Positions 52,540-61,237 of a DNA stretch of 64,000 nucleotides are shown here, in pieces (the stretch's first letter is position 1; each line of letters starts with the position of its first letter). The translations under genes and the position numbers were made by a program. This DNA comes from Micavibrio_C sp046294845 (GTDB lineage Bacteria > Pseudomonadota > Alphaproteobacteria > Micavibrionales > Micavibrionaceae). The DNA is taken from the NCBI GenBank assembly GCA_046294845.1, contig JBKBNU010000001.1, positions 806,001 through 870,000 of the forward strand. The letters run 5' to 3'. The notes beneath the pieces are model-generated. The model was not told the origin of the DNA, searched no databases, and was given only the letters and a program-made list of their open reading frames with translations.

Positions 52540-54230
52540 AAGTACGGGCGCAAATTGGCAAGGTTCTTAACCTTGATAAATGCATCGGGTGTCATACCTG
52601 TTCGGTCACTTGTAAAAACGTCTGGACGTCGCGCGAGGGCATGGAATATGCATGGTTCAATAACGTTGAAACCAAGCCCGGCGTGGGTTATCCCAAGGAT
52701 TGGGAAAACCAGAAAAAATGGAACGGTGGTTGGGAACGCAAGAGGAACGGCAAAATTCAACCTAAAATCGGCGGGCGTTGGCGTGTGCTGGCAAATATTT
52801 TTGCCAATCCGGACATGCCGGAAATCGATGATTATTACGAGCCATTCACTTTTGACTACGACCATCTGCAAACGGCACCAGAATCAAAGACGCCGCCGGT
52901 GGCAAGACCGCGCTCGCTGGTCAGTGGCGAACGGATGGAAAAAATTGAATGGGGGCCCAATTGGGAAGAGATTCTTGGTACGGAATTCGAACACCGCAAA
53001 AAAGACTACAATTTTCATGATATCGAAAAGGAAATCTACGGCCAGTTTGAAAATACATTCATGATGTATCTGCCGCGTCTGTGCGAACATTGCCTGAATC
53101 CTACCTGTGTGGCGGCTTGTCCATCTGGTTCAATATACAAACGTGAGGAAGATGGTATCGTTCTGATCGATCAGGACAAATGCCGCGGTTGGCGGATGTG
53201 TATTTCCGGCTGTCCTTATAAGAAAATTTATTACAACTGGAAAAGCGGTAAAGCTGAAAAGTGCACTTTCTGCTATCCGCGCATCGAATCGGGAGAACCG
53301 ACCGTATGTTCGGAGACTTGTGTCGGACGTATCCGTTATCTAGGTGTTATGCTTTACGATGCTGACCGCATTGAAGAGGCAGCCAGCGTTGAAAATGTTG
53401 AAGATCTCTATCAGGCCCAACTTGATATTTTCCTTGATCCGAATGATCCGGCAGTCATTGCGCAGGCACGAAAGGATGGAATCCCGGAAAATTGGATGGA
53501 GGGGGCGCGTCGTTCACCAGTTTACAAAATGGCCATGGAATGGAAAGTGGCATTTCCGTTGCATCCGGAATATCGCACGTTGCCTATGGTCTGGTACATT
53601 CCACCGCTTAGTCCGGTGAAAGCAGCAGCCGAGGCTGGCAAAGTACCGATGCAGGATAACGGCATTATGCCCGATATCGAATCCTTGCGTATTCCCGTCA
53701 AGTATCTGGCTAACCTTTTGACCGGCGGTAAGGAAGAACCTGTTATTCTGGGGCTGAAACGCATGATTGCCATGCGTCACTACATGCGCAGTAAATTTAT
53801 TGAAGGTGAAGACAATCAACATGTTCTTGATGAGGTGGGCCTGACAAAAGATCTGGTAGAAGATATGTACCAGATCATGGCGATTGCCAATTACGAAGAC
53901 CGCTTTGTCATCCCCACGGGACACCGCGAAGAAACACTTGATGCGTTCGGTGAAAGTGGCGGTTGTGGTTTCTCCTTTGGTAACGGCTGTTCATCGCACA
54001 GCAACACTAAGACAGACATCTTTGAGGCCACGCGCCCGTCACGCGGGCGCAGCGGCTCTAAGAAAGATAACCGTGTCAATACGCTGTTTACCAAGCCGGA
54101 ATATGCTCACGATCATGCTCGTATTCATGAACATAAATCGGGCGGTGGTTGTAGCAGTGGTGGTTGCGGCAGCGGCAGTAGCGGCTGCGGTAGCCATATG
54201 GGCACCAAAAACGGCGGAGGATGCGGATGA
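52536..54230 (+). CDS. narH: Respiratory nitrate reductase beta subunit with Cys/Gly-rich tail
   Basis: Electron-transfer subunit of 564 residues with four Fe-S clusters. Cysteine groups: CIGCHTCSVTC (residues 16-26), CEHCLNPTCVAACP, CRGWRMCISGCP (the Trp replaces one Cys, giving the 3Fe-4S cluster) and CTFCYPRIESGEPTVCSETC. The core fits NarH to about residue 470. After it comes a tail that is rich in Gly, Ser, His and Cys (GGCGFSFGNGCSSHSN, then SGGGCSSGGCGSGSSGCGS, ending GGGCG), more than in textbook NarH. It could bind metal or be an unstructured extension. It overlaps narG and narJ by four bases each. Confidence 0.97.
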   Translation: MKVRAQIGKVLNLDKCIGCHTCSVTCKNVWTSREGMEYAWFNNVETKPGVGYPKDWENQKKWNGGWERKRNGKIQPKIGGRWRVLANIFANPDMPEIDDYYEPFTFDYDHLQTAPESKTPPVARPRSLVSGERMEKIEWGPNWEEILGTEFEHRKKDYNFHDIEKEIYGQFENTFMMYLPRLCEHCLNPTCVAACPSGSIYKREEDGIVLIDQDKCRGWRMCISGCPYKKIYYNWKSGKAEKCTFCYPRIESGEPTVCSETCVGRIRYLGVMLYDADRIEEAASVENVEDLYQAQLDIFLDPNDPAVIAQARKDGIPENWMEGARRSPVYKMAMEWKVAFPLHPEYRTLPMVWYIPPLSPVKAAAEAGKVPMQDNGIMPDIESLRIPVKYLANLLTGGKEEPVILGLKRMIAMRHYMRSKFIEGEDNQHVLDEVGLTKDLVEDMYQIMAIANYEDRFVIPTGHREETLDAFGESGGCGFSFGNGCSSHSNTKTDIFEATRPSRGRSGSKKDNRVNTLFTKPEYAHDHARIHEHKSGGGCSSGGCGSGSSGCGSHMGTKNGGGCG

Positions 54231-54961
54231 TTACCAATAGAGCGGGAAAAACTCTGAAGGCTATCGGATTCTTGATGGCTTATCCGCAAGATGATGTTGC
54301 TCGGGTGGCGGATGAGATTAATACGATTTTGCAGCGTGAGTCTTGGTTATCGGAAGGGATGTGCGCAGACGTTGATGATTTTATGAAGAGCATGGGCCAG
54401 AAGGACATCATGGATCTTCAGGAAGAATATGTTGATTTATTTGATCGTACACCATCATTGTCCTTGCATCTTTTTGAACATGTTCATGGTGATTCTCGCG
54501 ATCGCGGTCAGGCTATGGTTGAGTTGGATTCGCTTTACCGCGAAATCGGTCTCGGTAATATTTCAGAACATACGCCTGATTATCTGCCCTTGTTCCTTGA
54601 ATATCTCTCACTTTTGCCTGTTGAGCAGGCGCGCGATAATCTTGATGGTGCGATTGATGTTATTGCAGCTATCGGTGAACGTCTCAAAAAACGGAAAAGT
54701 CGCTATGCAGTGCTATTCGCGGCGCTTCAGGAGGCTTCAAGTCGCCAGCCGGACGAAAGTAAACTGAAGTGTGCCTTGGCGGCCCATGCAGGTGATATGA
54801 TGTCTCCTGCAGAAATGGATGCAGCCTGGGAAGAGCAGTTTGCGCTGGGTGATCCGTCTCAAACGGGCGAGGCCGGCGGTTGCCAAAAAGTACAGGATAT
54901 TCTGGCGCGTATGAACGCGCCGCTTGATGAAGCGATTGATAAAAAGGGAGGCAGATCATGA
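54227..54961 (+). CDS. narJ: Nitrate reductase assembly chaperone NarJ
   Basis: TorD/NarJ-type chaperone of 244 residues that binds NarG during cofactor loading and membrane attachment. It is all-helical, with the typical DLQEEYVDLFDRTPSLSLHL, FEHVHGDSRDRGQAMV and LPDYLPLFLEYLS-type stretch (HTPDYLPLFLEYLSLL). ATG at 54227 has GGAGG six bases upstream; another ATG at 54221 would add two residues. It overlaps narH and narI by four bases each. Confidence 0.93.
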   Translation: MITNRAGKTLKAIGFLMAYPQDDVARVADEINTILQRESWLSEGMCADVDDFMKSMGQKDIMDLQEEYVDLFDRTPSLSLHLFEHVHGDSRDRGQAMVELDSLYREIGLGNISEHTPDYLPLFLEYLSLLPVEQARDNLDGAIDVIAAIGERLKKRKSRYAVLFAALQEASSRQPDESKLKCALAAHAGDMMSPAEMDAAWEEQFALGDPSQTGEAGGCQKVQDILARMNAPLDEAIDKKGGRS

Positions 54962-55647
54962 GTTTTGATCTCGATTTTTTCCTGTTCCAGATTTTTCCCT
55001 ATATCTCACTGGCGGTTCTCCTGCTGGGGAGCGTTGTCCGTTTTGACCGCGATCCTTACAGTTGGCGCAGTAAATCCAGTCAGTTGTTACGAAAAAGACA
55101 GCTCGTATGGGGTAGCATTCTCTTCCACCTTGGCATTTTGGTCATCTTGGCGGGGCATGCAGTGGGCTTACTGACACCAATTCAGGTATTTGATTTCCTT
55201 GGAATTTCTCATGGGTTCAAGCAGATTCTGGCGATGGTGGCAGGAGGGATTGCCGGTGTGCTCTGTTTGATAGGGTTATTGCTGCTGCTACATCGACGAC
55301 TGTTTGATTCTCGTATTCGTGCTAACAGTTCGTTTGCAGATATCGCTGTACTGGTGTTGTTACTAGCGCAGCTTTGCCTCGGACTTTTGACTATTACTGT
55401 GTCGATGAAACATCTGGATGGACACGAGATGGTTAAATTTATGGAGTGGGCGCAACATATTGTCACATTCCGTGGTGGCGCTGCTGAATTTGTCCGTGAT
55501 GTTGATGTGATATTCAAACTGCACCTGACGCTGGGGATGTTCATATTTCTCGTGTTTCCCTTCACGCGTTTAGTTCACGTCTGGAGCGCGCCGGTATTTT
55601 ATATCTTCCGCCGCCAGTATCAGATTGTACGCCGCAGGGAGGTATGA
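54958..55647 (+). CDS. narI: Respiratory nitrate reductase gamma subunit (cytochrome b)
   Basis: Membrane diheme cytochrome b of 229 residues that oxidises ubiquinol at the periplasmic side and passes electrons to NarH. Five membrane helices are visible (IFPYISLAVLLLGSVVRF, GSILFHLGILVILAGHAVGL, MVAGGIAGVLCLIGLLLL, ADIAVLVLLLAQLCLGLLTI, KLHLTLGMFIFLVFPFTRLV). The heme-ligand histidines expected are in ILFHLGILVILAGHAVG and FKLHLTLGMFIFLVFPFTRLVH-type helices. The order narGHJI is complete and uninterrupted. Confidence 0.95.
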   Translation: MSFDLDFFLFQIFPYISLAVLLLGSVVRFDRDPYSWRSKSSQLLRKRQLVWGSILFHLGILVILAGHAVGLLTPIQVFDFLGISHGFKQILAMVAGGIAGVLCLIGLLLLLHRRLFDSRIRANSSFADIAVLVLLLAQLCLGLLTITVSMKHLDGHEMVKFMEWAQHIVTFRGGAAEFVRDVDVIFKLHLTLGMFIFLVFPFTRLVHVWSAPVFYIFRRQYQIVRRREV

Positions 55648-56432
55648 TGATTAAGGCGCCAGGAATCACTGTGAATGGTATTATAATAACACCGGAACAA
55701 ATAAATTCTGAAACGCAATATCATCCGGCACAAAGTCTAGGCGAGGCTAAATATAATGCTATGCGTGCGCTTGTGATCCGAGAATTGCTGCTTCAGCAGG
55801 CTGGAAAAATTGGTTTGTGTGAAGGCGCGATAGACCGTGATATGCCGGATGATCTGATCGACAGGCTTCTGGAAAAGGAAATCTTGGTTCCGGAGCCTAA
55901 TACCAGAGAATGTGAACGTTATTACAATAGCAATAGAAAACGCTTTTTTACATCGCCGCTTTTTGAAGTCTCTCATATTCTTTATCTGGCACCACCGGAA
56001 AACAAGGAAGCTGGTGAGAAGGCCTTGTCGTCTGCCAAAAAGGCTCTTAGCAGTATTAGATCTAATCCGTCGATTTTTGAGACGATTGCGCAAAGCGAGT
56101 CGGCGTGTCCATCGGCCAAGACGGGGGGGAATCTCGGACAGATCAGTAAAGGGCAAACCCTGCCAGCTTTCGAAGCAGCTTTGTTTTCTTTGAAAGAGGG
56201 GGAGATATCCCCTGAACCTGTCCTATCGGAAGTGGGGTACCACATTATCCGCCTACATAAACGCATTGAGGGACAATTGCTACCTTTTGAAGCCGTGGCA
56301 GAATGGATTGCCGATCATCTAAGAAAGCAAAGCTGGGAGCGTGCCTTTAGTCAGTATATAAAAATTCTTGCTGGAAAAGCCGATATCAGCGGTTTCCGTT
56401 TGACAGGAGCCGATACGCCGTTGGTGCAATAA
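55647..56432 (+). CDS. Parvulin-type peptidyl-prolyl isomerase
   Basis: Rotamase of 261 residues. The C-terminal half has the PpiC fold: VSHILYLAPPENKEAGEKAL, CPSAKTGGNLGQISKGQTLP and EVGYHIIRLHKRIEGQLLPF. The N-terminal half is helical, NifM/SurA-like, without an obvious signal peptide, so a cytoplasmic NifM-type role is likely. Parvulins are found at this position in nar operons of other proteobacteria, suggesting help with nitrate reductase folding. The ATG at 55647 follows GGGAGG by four bases; 55644 is an alternative. It overlaps the narI stop. Confidence 0.88.
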   Translation: MIKAPGITVNGIIITPEQINSETQYHPAQSLGEAKYNAMRALVIRELLLQQAGKIGLCEGAIDRDMPDDLIDRLLEKEILVPEPNTRECERYYNSNRKRFFTSPLFEVSHILYLAPPENKEAGEKALSSAKKALSSIRSNPSIFETIAQSESACPSAKTGGNLGQISKGQTLPAFEAALFSLKEGEISPEPVLSEVGYHIIRLHKRIEGQLLPFEAVAEWIADHLRKQSWERAFSQYIKILAGKADISGFRLTGADTPLVQ

Positions 56433-56449
56433 GAAAGGATAAATACATT

Positions 56450-57628
56450 ATGTTTGCTTTAACGGGGACATCAATGTTTGATCATCCCTTCTGGGGGCGA
56501 GGATTTCGCCCTTTCTTTTTCTTGGGGGCGATTTATGCCGCTTTGAGCATTTTGCTCTGGCTCGGCGTTTATACGGGCCATGTTACCTTTCCTGATATAT
56601 TTTCTGATCCTGTCATCTGGCACGCTCATGAGATGATCTACGGTTTTGCAATAGCGATTGTTGCGGGTTTCTTGCTAACGGCAGTAGCGAACTGGACAGG
56701 TGGCGCGCCTGTCAGACAACTCCAGCTTATGGGGCTGTGCGGGTTATGGTTGGCTGGGCGTCTGGCCATGAATATAAACGATTTGCCTGTCTGGTTAATG
56801 TTCATTCTGGAGTTATCATTTATTCCGGCACTGGCTCTGAGTCTTTCCATTCCCTTGCTTAAAAGCTGGAACACGCGAAATTTCGTGTTTCTGGTGATTT
56901 TGAGCGCTTTGTCTGCCTGTGATATCGCATTCCTGATGACACAGAACCGGACACCGCTTTATATAGCGCTCTTTCTCATCCTGATGATGATTTCGTTGAT
57001 CGGAGGCCGGGTTATACCGTCCTTTACGGTGGGGGCCTTGCGCCGTAAAGGTATCAATGTGCGCATTTACGACCAGCGACTGCCGGATAGATTGGCGCTG
57101 CTTTCACTGGTAGCGGCGATTTGTGCGTTGCTGTTTATGGGGCCAGATTCTTTGTGGTTTGGGTGTTTCTGCTTGTTCTCGGCGCTTGTGCATATTTTTC
57201 GTATGCGTCGTTATCACACACTATTGTCATTGAGTGATCCGATGTTGTGGATACTGCATCTCGGCTATGGCTGGCTTGCTATGGGCTTGTTCCTGATTGG
57301 TGTTGCTGTCTTGGGCGTGGGTACGTTTCCGCTGGCACTGCATGCTCTGACAGTGGGAGCCATTGGCAGTATGATACTGGGTATGATGTGCCGCGTGACG
57401 CTGGGGCACACGGGGCGGGATCTGACAGCCAGCAAGATGACGGCATTTTCTTTTATATTGATGCAACTTTCTGTTGTGTTACGGATCTTGGGTCCACTTT
57501 TAATGCCGGAATACTATACCGTCTGGGTTGTGGCATCTGGTATATTGTGGTCGGGATGTTTTGTCTTGTATCTTTTTATTTATGCCCCCATGCTCTGGTT
57601 GCCACGTCCGGACAGACAACCCGCATAG
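56450..57628 (+). CDS. nnrS: NnrS family membrane protein
   Basis: Polytopic heme-copper membrane protein of 392 residues with about 12 helices, linked to resistance to nitric oxide stress in denitrifiers. Family landmarks: DHPFWGRGFRPFFFLGAIYA near the start, WHAHEMIYGFAIAIVAGFLL, NWTGGAPV, GGRVIPSFTVGALR and HALTVGAIGSMILGMMCRVT with LGHTGRDL. It lies 17 bases after the PPIase gene in the nar operon. No NO reductase is in the window. Confidence 0.93.
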   Translation: MFALTGTSMFDHPFWGRGFRPFFFLGAIYAALSILLWLGVYTGHVTFPDIFSDPVIWHAHEMIYGFAIAIVAGFLLTAVANWTGGAPVRQLQLMGLCGLWLAGRLAMNINDLPVWLMFILELSFIPALALSLSIPLLKSWNTRNFVFLVILSALSACDIAFLMTQNRTPLYIALFLILMMISLIGGRVIPSFTVGALRRKGINVRIYDQRLPDRLALLSLVAAICALLFMGPDSLWFGCFCLFSALVHIFRMRRYHTLLSLSDPMLWILHLGYGWLAMGLFLIGVAVLGVGTFPLALHALTVGAIGSMILGMMCRVTLGHTGRDLTASKMTAFSFILMQLSVVLRILGPLLMPEYYTVWVVASGILWSGCFVLYLFIYAPMLWLPRPDRQPA

Positions 57629-57645
57629 GAAGCTAATGAATATTG

Positions 57646-58053
57646 ATGATTAATATTACAAATTATGACGATCTTTTGAACGCTGCCAGAATGCAGCCTG
57701 ATGCACAAAGGCTGTTATTTGTGTTTGCCAGTGCTGAATTGCCGGATGATGCTGATGAAACCCAGAAAGAGCGGTTTAGCGCAGGCGAGGGCGGATCCTT
57801 GTCGCCAGTGATCTGTGTTGACAAGTTGCCGGCGGAACTGAGTGATTTTATGTCTCTGGTGCAAGAGTCCTGCCAAACTGGGGTGTCTTGGGATATTGTT
57901 TTTGTAGCGGGCCTGTCGGGAGTGGGCGCAATACCCCCTAGTAGTGATGAAGCCGAGCAACCGTTGATGATGATGGTAGAGGCGATTAAGAATGGCCGTT
58001 TGGGAAATTTACTTGCCTTCAATAATCAGGGGGATCTCGTTCAGTTCTTCTAA
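57646..58053 (+). CDS. Conserved hypothetical protein of the nar/nnrS cluster
   Basis: Soluble protein of 135 residues starting MINITNYDDLLNAARMQPD. It contains LLFVFASAELPDDADETQKE, FSAGEGGSLSPVICVDKLP and WDIVFVAGLSGVGAIPPSSD. This pattern belongs to a conserved small-protein family seen in several proteobacteria and sometimes labelled as ribonucleotide-reductase alpha, a name the sequence does not support (it has none of the RNR motifs). It follows nnrS by 17 bases and converges on regulator 2. Its role is probably tied to nitrate or NO metabolism by position only. Confidence 0.68.
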   Translation: MINITNYDDLLNAARMQPDAQRLLFVFASAELPDDADETQKERFSAGEGGSLSPVICVDKLPAELSDFMSLVQESCQTGVSWDIVFVAGLSGVGAIPPSSDEAEQPLMMMVEAIKNGRLGNLLAFNNQGDLVQFF

Positions 58054-58067
58054 TCCTATAAGCTGTT

Positions 58068-58763
58068 TCAGCAGGGGCTGTTGCGGTCTTCGACATCGCA
58101 AAAGGCGGATAAATTTTCAATATTTTTAATCACAGCCACACGTCCTTTCAGCGTGACGCCATGCGGTTCCAGCTTTTTAAAAGCGCGTGAAAAAGTTTCA
58201 GGCTGAATATTTAACCGCCGGGCAATCAGCGATTTATCGTAGGGCAGGCTGACTTCAACATCCTTGCTGCTGCCCACAGGACACAGGCGCAGAAGGAATG
58301 TTCCGATACGCTGCGGTGCTTCGCGTACGGTTAGTTGTTCGATCTGTTGGATCAGGTAACGCTGCTTGGCGGAGATAGCGCCTAAAATTGATAAGGCAAA
58401 ATCACTGTCGGCCCGAATTTGTTCGACAAACAGGTTGCGGGGAATTTCCAGTAATGTTGTTTCCTCGACAGCTTGTGCATTGACGGGATAGCGCTGCATC
58501 GGGCCAAAGACAGCGGCCTCGGCAAAGGTTTCACCGGTGGCAAACACATTGATGATTGATTCCTCACCCTCACGCGATACCCGGTAGAGCTTGATCCAGC
58601 CATTGATGATAAAAAAGAAGGCGGAGGCCTGATCACCCATGGCAAAGAGCTCTTCATTTTTTTCATAATGCTTGATTGGACTTTTCTCCGCAAAATGAGC
58701 CAGTGTCTCATCCTGCATACCCGAAAAAAGAGGTGTTTTTTTCAATGCGCTAGCAATATTCAT
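58068..58763 (-). CDS. Crp/Fnr-family regulator 2
   Basis: Regulator of 231 residues: a sensor domain (FAMGDQASAFFFIINGWIKL, SIINVFATGETFAEAAVFGP), a long dimer helix and a C-terminal HTH (KSLIARRLNIQPETFSRAFK). There is no N-terminal FNR cysteine motif; the C-terminus has two cysteines (AFCDVEDRNSPC), a short form of the cysteine tail of regulator 1. This fits DNR/NnrR-like NO or redox regulators of denitrification. The ATG at 58763 is preceded by AGAAG, and a perfect FNR-type box ends 14 bases upstream, as for regulator 1. Confidence 0.87.
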   Translation of the reverse strand: MNIASALKKTPLFSGMQDETLAHFAEKSPIKHYEKNEELFAMGDQASAFFFIINGWIKLYRVSREGEESIINVFATGETFAEAAVFGPMQRYPVNAQAVEETTLLEIPRNLFVEQIRADSDFALSILGAISAKQRYLIQQIEQLTVREAPQRIGTFLLRLCPVGSSKDVEVSLPYDKSLIARRLNIQPETFSRAFKKLEPHGVTLKGRVAVIKNIENLSAFCDVEDRNSPC

Positions 58764-58777
58764 TTTCAATCTTCTGC

Positions 58778-58791
58778 TTGATTTGGATCAA
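58778..58791. promoter_or_regulatory. FNR-type box between regulator 2 and moaA
   Basis: TTGATTTGGATCAA, a perfect match. Toward moaA, TACAAT at 58814-58819 is at the -10 position of a class II site (start near 58826). Toward regulator 2 the box touches its ribosome site. Confidence 0.82.
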
Positions 58792-58825
58792 ATGTACTAT
58801 CATCGGATGGCTTTACAATAAGCCC

Positions 58826-58951
58826 TATTAGAGAGCCTGTGAAGGCCAAACTCCGAGTTGCTTTGCCTAAGTTTTCAGAAATGAAAATATGGTTTTGCAA
58901 CCGGGGTCGCGGGGGAAACGCCGCGGCCTCCCGTGTTGGAAAGGAGCGACA
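58826..58951 (+). ncRNA. Structured moaA leader; possible molybdenum-cofactor riboswitch
   Basis: Predicted 126-base untranslated leader of moaA. It contains a long GC-rich hairpin (58898-58938): CAAC with GTTG, CGGG with CCCG, and GTCGCGG (58906-58912) with CCGCGGC (58921-58927), around a loop holding GGGAAACG. The hairpin ends three bases before the AAGGAG ribosome site. moaA leaders of many bacteria carry the Moco RNA motif, but I could not align the conserved core, so only the hairpin is well supported. Confidence 0.35.
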
Positions 58952-59941
58952 ATGGAAGATAATGTACACATCGGGGATCGCTTCGGGCGGCGTTTCCCGT
59001 ATTTGCGCCTCTCCGTGACGGACGTATGCAATTTCAGTTGCAGCTATTGTCTGCCCGATGGCTATCAAAAAACCCATAATGATGAATTTATGAGCGTGCC
59101 GGAAATAAGGCGGCTGGTGACGGCGTTCGCTGGGTTAGGCACATGGAAGATTCGTTTGACGGGTGGCGAGCCGACAGTGCGGCCTGATTTTATCGAGTTG
59201 GCGCAGACTGTATCGTCCATTCCCGGCATCCGCCGTCTGGCCTTTACGACCAATGGCTACAGGTTGCCTGAAAGAGCGCAAAGTTATTTTGATTCAGGTC
59301 TGCGTGCCATCAATGTCAGCATCGATTCCCTCGATCCGCGTAAATTTCATGAAATCACCGGTCATAACCGCTTGAGCGAGATCGTGGAAGGTGTGAATGC
59401 GGCACTGAATGCCGGCTTTGAAACTGTTAAAATCAATACAGTCTTGCTCAAGGGTGTGAATGACGATGAGCTGGATGGTTTCCTTGCTTTTGTTGAAAAC
59501 AGGCCGGTGTCATTACGCTTTATTGAATTGATGCAAACTGGTGATAATCTGACCTATTTCCGCAAACACCATATTCCGTCAACGGTGATCCTCAGCAAAC
59601 TGATTGCACGGGGTTGGATGTTGCAGGAACGCGTTGACGGGGCTGGCCCGGCGGTTGAATATGCGCACCCGTCCTACGCGGGGCGTATAGGACTGATTGC
59701 TCCTTACGCCAAGGATTTTTGCAGTACCTGTAATCGGTTGCGAGTCTCGGCCCGCGGTTCTTTGCATCTATGTCTGTTCGGCACGGGCGGTTATGATTTA
59801 CGGTCTTTGTTGCAGGATGATACCCATAACGACGCATTGAAGGATAAAATTTTAAGTCTGATGCAGTTTAAACGCTCATCGCATTTCCTGCATCATGGAG
59901 ATACCGGTGCGCGTCAGCATCTTGCATCTATCGGAGGTTAG
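58952..59941 (+). CDS. moaA: GTP 3',8-cyclase MoaA (radical SAM)
   Basis: First step of molybdopterin synthesis: radical rearrangement of GTP to 3',8-cyclo-GTP. The 329-residue protein has the SAM cluster motif CNFSCSYC near residue 28 (DVCNFSCSYCLPDG), the Gly-rich RLTGGEPTVRPD, and the C-terminal second cluster FCSTCNRLRVSARGSLHLCL. It ends in Gly-Gly, as active MoaA proteins do. AAAGGAG precedes the ATG; the frame is open upstream to 58889 inside the leader hairpin. Heads the moaA-moaCB-moaD-moaE-mobA operon. Confidence 0.96.
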   Translation: MEDNVHIGDRFGRRFPYLRLSVTDVCNFSCSYCLPDGYQKTHNDEFMSVPEIRRLVTAFAGLGTWKIRLTGGEPTVRPDFIELAQTVSSIPGIRRLAFTTNGYRLPERAQSYFDSGLRAINVSIDSLDPRKFHEITGHNRLSEIVEGVNAALNAGFETVKINTVLLKGVNDDELDGFLAFVENRPVSLRFIELMQTGDNLTYFRKHHIPSTVILSKLIARGWMLQERVDGAGPAVEYAHPSYAGRIGLIAPYAKDFCSTCNRLRVSARGSLHLCLFGTGGYDLRSLLQDDTHNDALKDKILSLMQFKRSSHFLHHGDTGARQHLASIGG

Positions 59942-59944
59942 AAA

Positions 59945-60988
59945 ATGAGTGATCTAGATAACAAGATCGTTGATTTCCAAGCAGAGAAAGAAACACAGTT
60001 CCGCATGATTGATGTCGGGCGCAAGCGCGTAACCCGCCGCCGCGCGGTTGCGGAAGGCGTAATTACAGTCGGTGTGGTGGCTTACGAAAAAATCAAGGCT
60101 AAATCTCTACCCAAAGGGGATGTACTGGCGCTGGCCGAGGTTGCAGGGATCATGGGCGCCAAAAAAACCCCTGATATGTTGCTGATGTGCCACTCATTGC
60201 CGTTGGATCAGGTTAGTATTCACTGCGTGCTAGAGCCTCCGGCGACAATACGTGTTTATGCGCAAGTCACCGCGCATGCCAAGACAGGCGTGGAGATGGA
60301 AGCCGTGATGGCGGTGCAGACGGCGTTGGCGACGGTCTGGGATCTGGTCAAGGGAACGGAGCCAAACCTGATGATTGGCGATATCCGGCTGCTGGTAAAG
60401 GAGGGCGGAAAAAGCGGTCTGTGGGTTAATCCGGACGGTATTCCGGCCTGGTTGTCGGCACAAATTCCGCTGGTACGAACGATGGAAAATATTTCTACGG
60501 CTGTCATTGTCATGAGCGACCGCGCCGCAACAGGGGTTTATGAAGATAAGTCAGGCATGATGTTGGTGGATATGCTGAAGGTCGATGGGGCTGAGATTGT
60601 GAAGTATGTCGTCATTCCCGATGATAGAGGCATGATTTCAGACACAATGCATAAGGTACGCGAACAATTTTGCCCGAAATTGATCATTATGTCAGGAGGT
60701 ACAGGGCCGGGGCCGCGTGATGTCACACCCGAAGTCATGAATATCGTGTGTGACCGGATGCTGCAGGGATTCGGTGAAATGCTGCGTCGTGAGAGCGCTG
60801 CTTATACGGACACGGCCTGGCTTTCCCGGATGGATGCCGGAATGATGGGTGATACTCTTGTTATTGCCTTGCCGGGCAGTCCCAAGGCTGTAGGTGAATG
60901 CTGGGAAATACTAAGTCCGTTTATGGCGCGCGCTTTGAAGATGATTGCCAGTCAGGGCTTTGAAAAAGTCGCAGGAGAGAAGAAATGA
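59945..60988 (+). CDS. moaC: Bifunctional MoaC-MoaB/Mog fusion
   Basis: 347-residue fusion. Residues 1-160 are MoaC (cyclic pyranopterin monophosphate synthase): FRMIDVGRKRVTRRRAVAEG, LMCHSLPLDQVSIH and KTGVEMEAVMAVQTAL. Residues about 183-335 are a MoaB/MogA domain (adenylylates molybdopterin): SGGTGPGPRDVTPEVMN and VIALPGSPKAVGECW. Such MoaC/MoaB fusions are known; both halves keep their main motifs. It starts three bases after moaA (GGAGG upstream) and overlaps moaD by four bases. Confidence 0.94.
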   Translation: MSDLDNKIVDFQAEKETQFRMIDVGRKRVTRRRAVAEGVITVGVVAYEKIKAKSLPKGDVLALAEVAGIMGAKKTPDMLLMCHSLPLDQVSIHCVLEPPATIRVYAQVTAHAKTGVEMEAVMAVQTALATVWDLVKGTEPNLMIGDIRLLVKEGGKSGLWVNPDGIPAWLSAQIPLVRTMENISTAVIVMSDRAATGVYEDKSGMMLVDMLKVDGAEIVKYVVIPDDRGMISDTMHKVREQFCPKLIIMSGGTGPGPRDVTPEVMNIVCDRMLQGFGEMLRRESAAYTDTAWLSRMDAGMMGDTLVIALPGSPKAVGECWEILSPFMARALKMIASQGFEKVAGEKK

Positions 60989-61236
60989 AAAATGTTACCG
61001 TGAGGATGCGCCTTTATGGTGCTTTCAAAAAATATGACGAGAGTGTGCAGTTGTCCGTGCCGCTGGGATCTTCTATCACTGCGGTACAAGAAGCTCTTTG
61101 TCAGGCATTGGGTCCGCAGGCCCGGGATCTGGTGATGGATTCCGTTATTGCCAATGATCAGGCGATATTGCCGCCGGATTTTATTATTGATTCTGATTCC
61201 AGTCTGTCAATATTACCACCGGTTTGTGGAGGTTAA
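60985..61236 (+). CDS. moaD: Molybdopterin synthase sulfur-carrier subunit MoaD
   Basis: Ubiquitin-fold protein of 83 residues ending in CGG (SILPPVCGG); the terminal Gly is activated and thiocarboxylated by a MoeB-type enzyme and donates sulfur with MoaE. It begins MKNVTVRMRLYGAFKKYDES, the usual first strand. It overlaps the MoaC-MoaB gene by four bases and sits one base before moaE. Confidence 0.92.
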   Translation: MKNVTVRMRLYGAFKKYDESVQLSVPLGSSITAVQEALCQALGPQARDLVMDSVIANDQAILPPDFIIDSDSSLSILPPVCGG

Positions 61237-61237
61237 A

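Noticed and set aside
58889..58951. Upstream in-frame extension of moaA (MVLQPGSRGKRRG).
   Set aside because: It runs through the leader hairpin, lacks family similarity and competes with a strong ribosome site for the ATG at 58952.
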